Shown here: in pieces, positions 60,447 to 64,000 of the stretch
How the letters are laid out: each line of letters begins with the position of its first letter
Position numbering within the stretch: position 1 is the stretch's first letter
Source of the DNA: Rutidosis leptorrhynchoides
Taxonomy: Eukaryota; Streptophyta; Magnoliopsida; Asterales; Asteraceae
Reading direction: 5' to 3'
NCBI RefSeq assembly: GCF_046630445.1
Contig: NC_092335.1
Coordinates: forward strand, 38,016,001-38,080,000
DNA: 64,000 nucleotides
The notes under the pieces: model-generated
The model's input: the letters and a program-made list of their open reading frames with translations, nothing else
Told to the model about the DNA's origin: nothing
Databases searched by the model: none
Translations under genes and position numbers: made by a program

Positions 60447-60454
60447 TATAAATA
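60447..60454 (+). promoter_or_regulatory. TATA box of the cysteine-rich peptide gene
   Basis: TATAAATA lies 57 bp before the ATG at 60511, a short but normal plant spacing for a gene with a brief leader. Confidence 0.75.
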
Positions 60455-60510
60455 GGACTACACTAGTATTGTTCATATATCAGTAAAACATAACAATCGA
60501 TTTAATCTTC

Positions 60511-60949
60511 ATGGGATTCGAATACAAAGCACTTATTTTTCTTACCATGATCTTGGCTACTTCTTTAGGTAACTAATCCAATCTCTTGCAGTATAAGTTT
60601 TTGTCTCAACTTGTGTGTATATATAGTTTTATAAGATAGAATTATTTTATTGAGAATAAAATATGAATCATGTCTTGCAGCTGACGACGTACCATGGTGG
60701 CGACGTTCTTCGGCACCAGAATGCCAGCCATTAGATAATAACTATTGTACTAAGCTTTGCAACAGCAAAGATGCATATTGTGTCGATGAGAAAACATGCG
60801 TTTGTCAACCTGGAAACTTGGCTCCAAAATCATCTATAGATACCAAGGTCCAGTCTGAATGCGTTCCCCAAGTATGCAGGATTGCGTGTGCGCCTCGAGG
60901 CGGCTTTTGCAACGACAATAGGTGCATTTGTGGTGAAGGAAGTATATAG
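60511..60949 (+). CDS. Secreted cysteine-rich peptide with two defensin-like modules
   Basis: Two exons (60511-60568, 60681-60949) give 108 residues. Exon 1 is a signal peptide (MGFEYKALIFLTMILATSL). A single intron after the signal is the usual plan of plant defensin-like genes. The mature part has 12 Cys in two similar sets: CQPLDNNYCTKLC...YC...TCVC and CVPQVCRIACAPRGGFC...RCIC, each C-x(4-6)-C-x3-C-x6-C-x(4-5)-C-x-C. The CxxxC...CxC skeleton is that of defensin-like peptides; each module has six Cys rather than eight. Two modules in tandem suggest internal duplication. Likely roles are antimicrobial defence or signalling, but none is shown here. No close named relative recognised. Confidence 0.8.
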
Positions 60950-61423
60950 AAAGTAACATGATAAATATTTAGAATTTTCTATGTCAACCAATAGTTTGAC
61001 AACCAAATTGTTTCGCCATACAACATATACTTGTACCAACTTTTTCCCCTCTCGAATCTCCAATATATATACTACGTACTATATATTGAAATTAATACTG
61101 TAACAGTATCTGGTTGCCTCAAAGATCAAGAGGCCCTGTATGGTCGGACCACTTACTCACCATCAATGACAGTACTAGACGACTGTTGTAACAAAAAAGT
61201 GGTTGGAAATTCTTAAAAATCGACAACTGCACCAAGACTCCAATATATCCAAGCCCACAGCAATTATTGCAACTGCTAATTGTGGCAACCTGAGATAACA
61301 AAACAAGATTAATGAACAATAATGAATAATCGTAAGCATTACGAAAGGAACAAAAAAAGTCAAAATAAGAAGTTTAGAATGATAAAACTTACTTTATCGA
61401 GCATAAAGAGATAAGACATATTT
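60950..61423. other. Spacer between peptide gene and GET3B pseudogene
   Basis: Contains the peptide gene's 3' UTR. Short Cys-rich frames on the minus strand (near 61200-61300) have no recognisable domain. No gene supported. Confidence 0.45.
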
Positions 61424-63263
61424 TCATTTCCAAATAATGTCCCCTAAAAATTGAAGAGCAGGAACACCTCCAATTTCTACATCAACAAGAGGTGCCTGTA
61501 CCAAAACCAAACTAGACAGCTTGAAGTCACTTTGGATCATATCAATTGCACGCGTCTGGTCCTGAAACAATACAATTTTACAATTAAAATGAAACTAGGC
61601 AGACACCTATATAATGTTGTAATTACTATGTAGTATAGTATATGTGTAATATATAATTTATAGAGTTCCATGTCAACAACGGACTGACCGTTTATTGAAG
61701 TCTAGTTAAACGATGTTTATTTCACATAGAAGAAAGATAATAAAATGATGCTATAAACAAATATGTATGTACCTTTCTTTTCATGGCACAAAATTTGCAG
61801 TCCGAAGCAGACGGGGGAAGAATTTGATTAACAATAAGCCTTTTGACAGGCAAGTTTTCCTTACTAAGTGAAGCACGCAGCCTTGATTACTCACTGATCG
61901 CCATTACCTTATTCAAATCATGATAGTGGTAAGTTCAAAACATCAGTTTTAGTGTCAACATACTATAGCATTAAAAAAGGAAACGAGATATAAATCTTCC
62001 ATATTTTTAGGTGCTAAAAAAAGAAAAAAATAAAACTGAATCAACCCTCATTTTGTGTTTATATAAGGTATGACCGTAGGAATAGTAACTATAATGAATT
62101 CTGTACAGTCGGTATCACGAAAAAGCTCGCGTACTTTAATCATCCTCTCCCTAAGTTTTTCTAGTTTATCTAACTACATGCATGCAAAAGTAGACATACG
62201 GTTAGTTATTTAATTACTCTAGTTAAATAGTGCTCATTTCCAGTTTACAATAGGTCTTACAGCATCTTGACGAGTTTCATTTTGACCAAATACATTTTTG
62301 ATTGCCGAAGTTGCTGATGATATTTTCTGCCTAAGCTGCATTTTTAAAATTGTAAACAAGATTAGAAATGGGTCAGTTTGGGTTATAACACATCTATGTG
62401 AAATGGGTCAATTTGGGTCATAACACATCTATGATTATTCACCTGATCAGCAAGCATTCCGAGACCCATGCCATCCATGAAGTCTTTGACTCCGGTTCCA
62501 CCGTTTTTCTTGCTTACATCACGAAATTCTTCCCTTGCTTTCTCTGGGTTTATCTGACATGGGTGATCTATGTATGTAAAACAAACATGCAACTAAAACA
62601 ATGAAAACGTAACTTATAAGGGAAAAAAGATATCGAACCAATAGGACATATCACACAAACCTCCAGAGCAAAAAGCGGAGAAAGAGGTCCTTCAACAGGC
62701 AAAAAAAAAAAAAAAAAACAGGCACAAGAGTTCCACCAGTTAAATCCTATAATAAAAAATTGTAAAACAAATGCAACATTTAATAAAGCTTCACAAACAG
62801 TGAAAACAAAACAAACAAAATCAATATGAGAAAATGTAATATCTGGAGTTCAAATTTCAACGCAACTGACCCATATAAAAATTGGGCACAAAACTCCTTC
62901 CATCAACCCGGTCCATTTGACCCATATAAAAAGACATGTTACAACTGGCAAACCACCCATTTTGACCTTTTACCCAACCTATCTATCTGGTGACCTCAAA
63001 TATTATTCAATTGAACAATTAGGGAAAGAAACTTAATGGATTACTTGGGCAAAAGAGTCACTTAGAGAATGTGCGGGATCAGTTGAAACTTGAAACTACA
63101 AGAGTCGGATGTCCATTATTTGCAAATTTTACAGCAAGTGAAGCAGCACAACTCGTTTTACCAACACCGCCTTTTACGCCAAGCATGTAATACTTTCTTT
63201 GAGTCCCGGAAACCATTTCATCATACTCTGCTGTTGTTTCAACAGGAGCGACTGTTGCTTTAA
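61424..63263 (-). pseudogene. GET3B: GET3B-type ATPase pseudogene (intron-bearing, truncated)
   Basis: Exon remnants at 63263-63045, 62746-62661, 62553-62443, 62335-62261, 62173-62075, 61907-61773 and 61561-61424 match the organellar GET3/ArsA ATPase, which targets tail-anchored membrane proteins. Seen: EMVSGTQRKYYMLGVKGGVGKTS (P-loop), NPEKAREEFRD, DFMDGMGLGM, KLRERMIKVRELFRDT, PVKRLIVNQILPPSASDC, and VPALQFLGDIIWK at the end. Damage: a 7 bp tandem duplication before the DPAHS motif (about 63083-63097), a poly(A) insertion in the next exon, no exon for the switch II DTAPTGHT region, a TAA in the exon at about 61890, and no transit-peptide exon upstream. Introns are kept, so it is a genomic duplicate, not a processed copy. 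Confidence 0.85.
62694..62726 (+). repeat. Poly(A)-only insertion with direct repeats
   Basis: Eighteen or more A residues interrupt the GET3B-like exon, flanked by a direct repeat of ACAGGCA (about 62695-62701 and 62718-62724). Without the insert the reading is the family's LVPVEG. It looks like an abortive LINE-driven insertion made of tail only. Confidence 0.75.
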
Positions 63264-63479
63264 CTGTAATCAAATTATAAGTATATAAAGCAGCATCAAA
63301 AGGATATACTTTATTAGCATTGTAACTTTAGTCTACTGTAGACAATTATTAAGATGATGAGGATCATATCATATTATTTGAGAAAGTATCAGTCTTTAAA
63401 ATGTTATACACTTTCATAAAGTTGTTAACTTTCTTCACCATCATACTTTTTTTAGGTAGAAGATAAACAACCAACCTTG

Positions 63480-63509
63480 CCAAAGAAAAAAAAAAAAAAA
63501 AAAAAAAAA
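63480..63509. repeat. Poly(A) tract
   Basis: A run of about 25 A with flanking purines. The neighbouring sequence has no recognisable retroposon body. Confidence 0.9.
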
Positions 63510-63710
63510 GAGAGATGACCAGTAATCGACTAATCACAAAGGTTTGCAAAATTGAGTTAAATGTTTACAACCATTTAGCAATAATGACTTCTGAATGATA
63601 ACCATTTCCCAACATTGAAATTGGCATCGATTTTATCAGAACCAGTGCTAACACATTGAAACTACTATCAAATGAATCAATCCTTGTTATTAAATTGTAG
63701 CTTATGAACT

Positions 63711-64000
63711 GAAACGACCCGTTCATATTACTATAAACGCAGTACGTTCTCATTGGTCCCATAGCGAGGTATTTGACCTCTATATGATACGTTTTAGAAA
63801 ATATTGCATTCGTTTCATAAAAAGCACATCATTATTATACATAATGCATGTTTTAAACAAGTGGGCGATTATTTAAGAAATAATCCCCAAAATACATCGG
63901 TTTCCAAATACTACACACGTGACGTAACAGTCGAATATAATACATGACAAAGGTTTTATTGAATGCAACACTTTATTTAAATAAAAGTATGAGACTCCAT
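63711..64000 (-). mobile_element. Edge of a long LTR (continues past the window)
   Basis: Read on the minus strand, this segment ends ...AACGGGTCGTTTCA, preceded by CGTATCATATAGAGGTCAAA and CGAATGCAATATTTT. The same words occur near the 3' end of the solo LTR at 47299-50751 (GTATCATATAGAGGTCAAGT, CGAATGCAATGTTT), so it is a related but diverged LTR. Its other end and any internal region lie beyond the window. It may have cut off the 5' side of the GET3B-like pseudogene. Confidence 0.65.

Noticed and set aside
63480-63509. SINE or LINE insertion at the poly(A) tract
   Set aside because: No adjoining retroposon body or target duplication could be seen.

Overview
This is nuclear DNA from a flowering plant, a eudicot. 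The repeat content (Au-like SINEs, many degenerate GGGTC/ACCCG repeats, long LTRs starting TG(TG)ATGACCCGG) points to a composite (Asteraceae); the family is an inference. Genes have many short introns and AT-rich intergenic DNA, and transposons lie in most large introns and gaps.

Layout. 1-540: probable start of a LINE ORF1. 700-1350: minisatellite. 1513-3501 (-): F-box/LRR gene. 5173-9271 (-): eight-exon RING-HC gene (818 aa) with a SINE in an intron. 9.9-14.5 kb: intergenic, with a SINE fragment, a near-perfect 278 bp foldback and a copia-type LTR fragment. 14.5-15.8 kb: a hAT-type MITE beside a Harbinger-like element carrying a small PB1-like gene. 17-18.1 and 20.1-21 kb: LINE tails. 19919-19991 (-): tRNA-Ala(AGC). 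21571-31787 (-): six-exon chloroplast DUF1997 gene. Its intron 5 holds a Pack-MULE (captured VPS35 exon plus a nested Helitron) and its intron 1 a young, nearly whole Ty1/copia element. 33737-34381 (-): secreted glycine-rich protein. 36198-41626 (-): homologue of Arabidopsis At3g52170, with a LINE in intron 1. 42918-45948 (-): complete 14-exon SEX4 (phosphoglucan phosphatase, 375 aa). 46210-59094: a 12.9 kb Mutator-like element with convergent Ulp1 protease and FAR1/SWIM transposase genes and dozens of copies of a short palindrome, AATCAC(A/T)TGTGATT; a solo LTR sits in its first Ulp1 intron. 60511-60949 (+): secreted cysteine-rich peptide with two defensin-like modules. 61424-63263 (-): GET3B-type ATPase pseudogene. 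63711-64000: edge of another long LTR.

The host genes are independent single genes. SEX4 acts in chloroplast starch breakdown. Gene order matches Arabidopsis pairs I recall (At3g52170-At3g52180, and At5g04440 near At5g04460), so these are conserved neighbourhoods with later transposon insertions. The signal I find most worth follow-up is the palindrome array: it fills introns and the intergenic spacer of the large MULE, is absent from its clear exons, from the solo LTR that landed in it, and from the flanks. All exon joins were made by eye from frame, splice consensus and family similarity; no searches were run.
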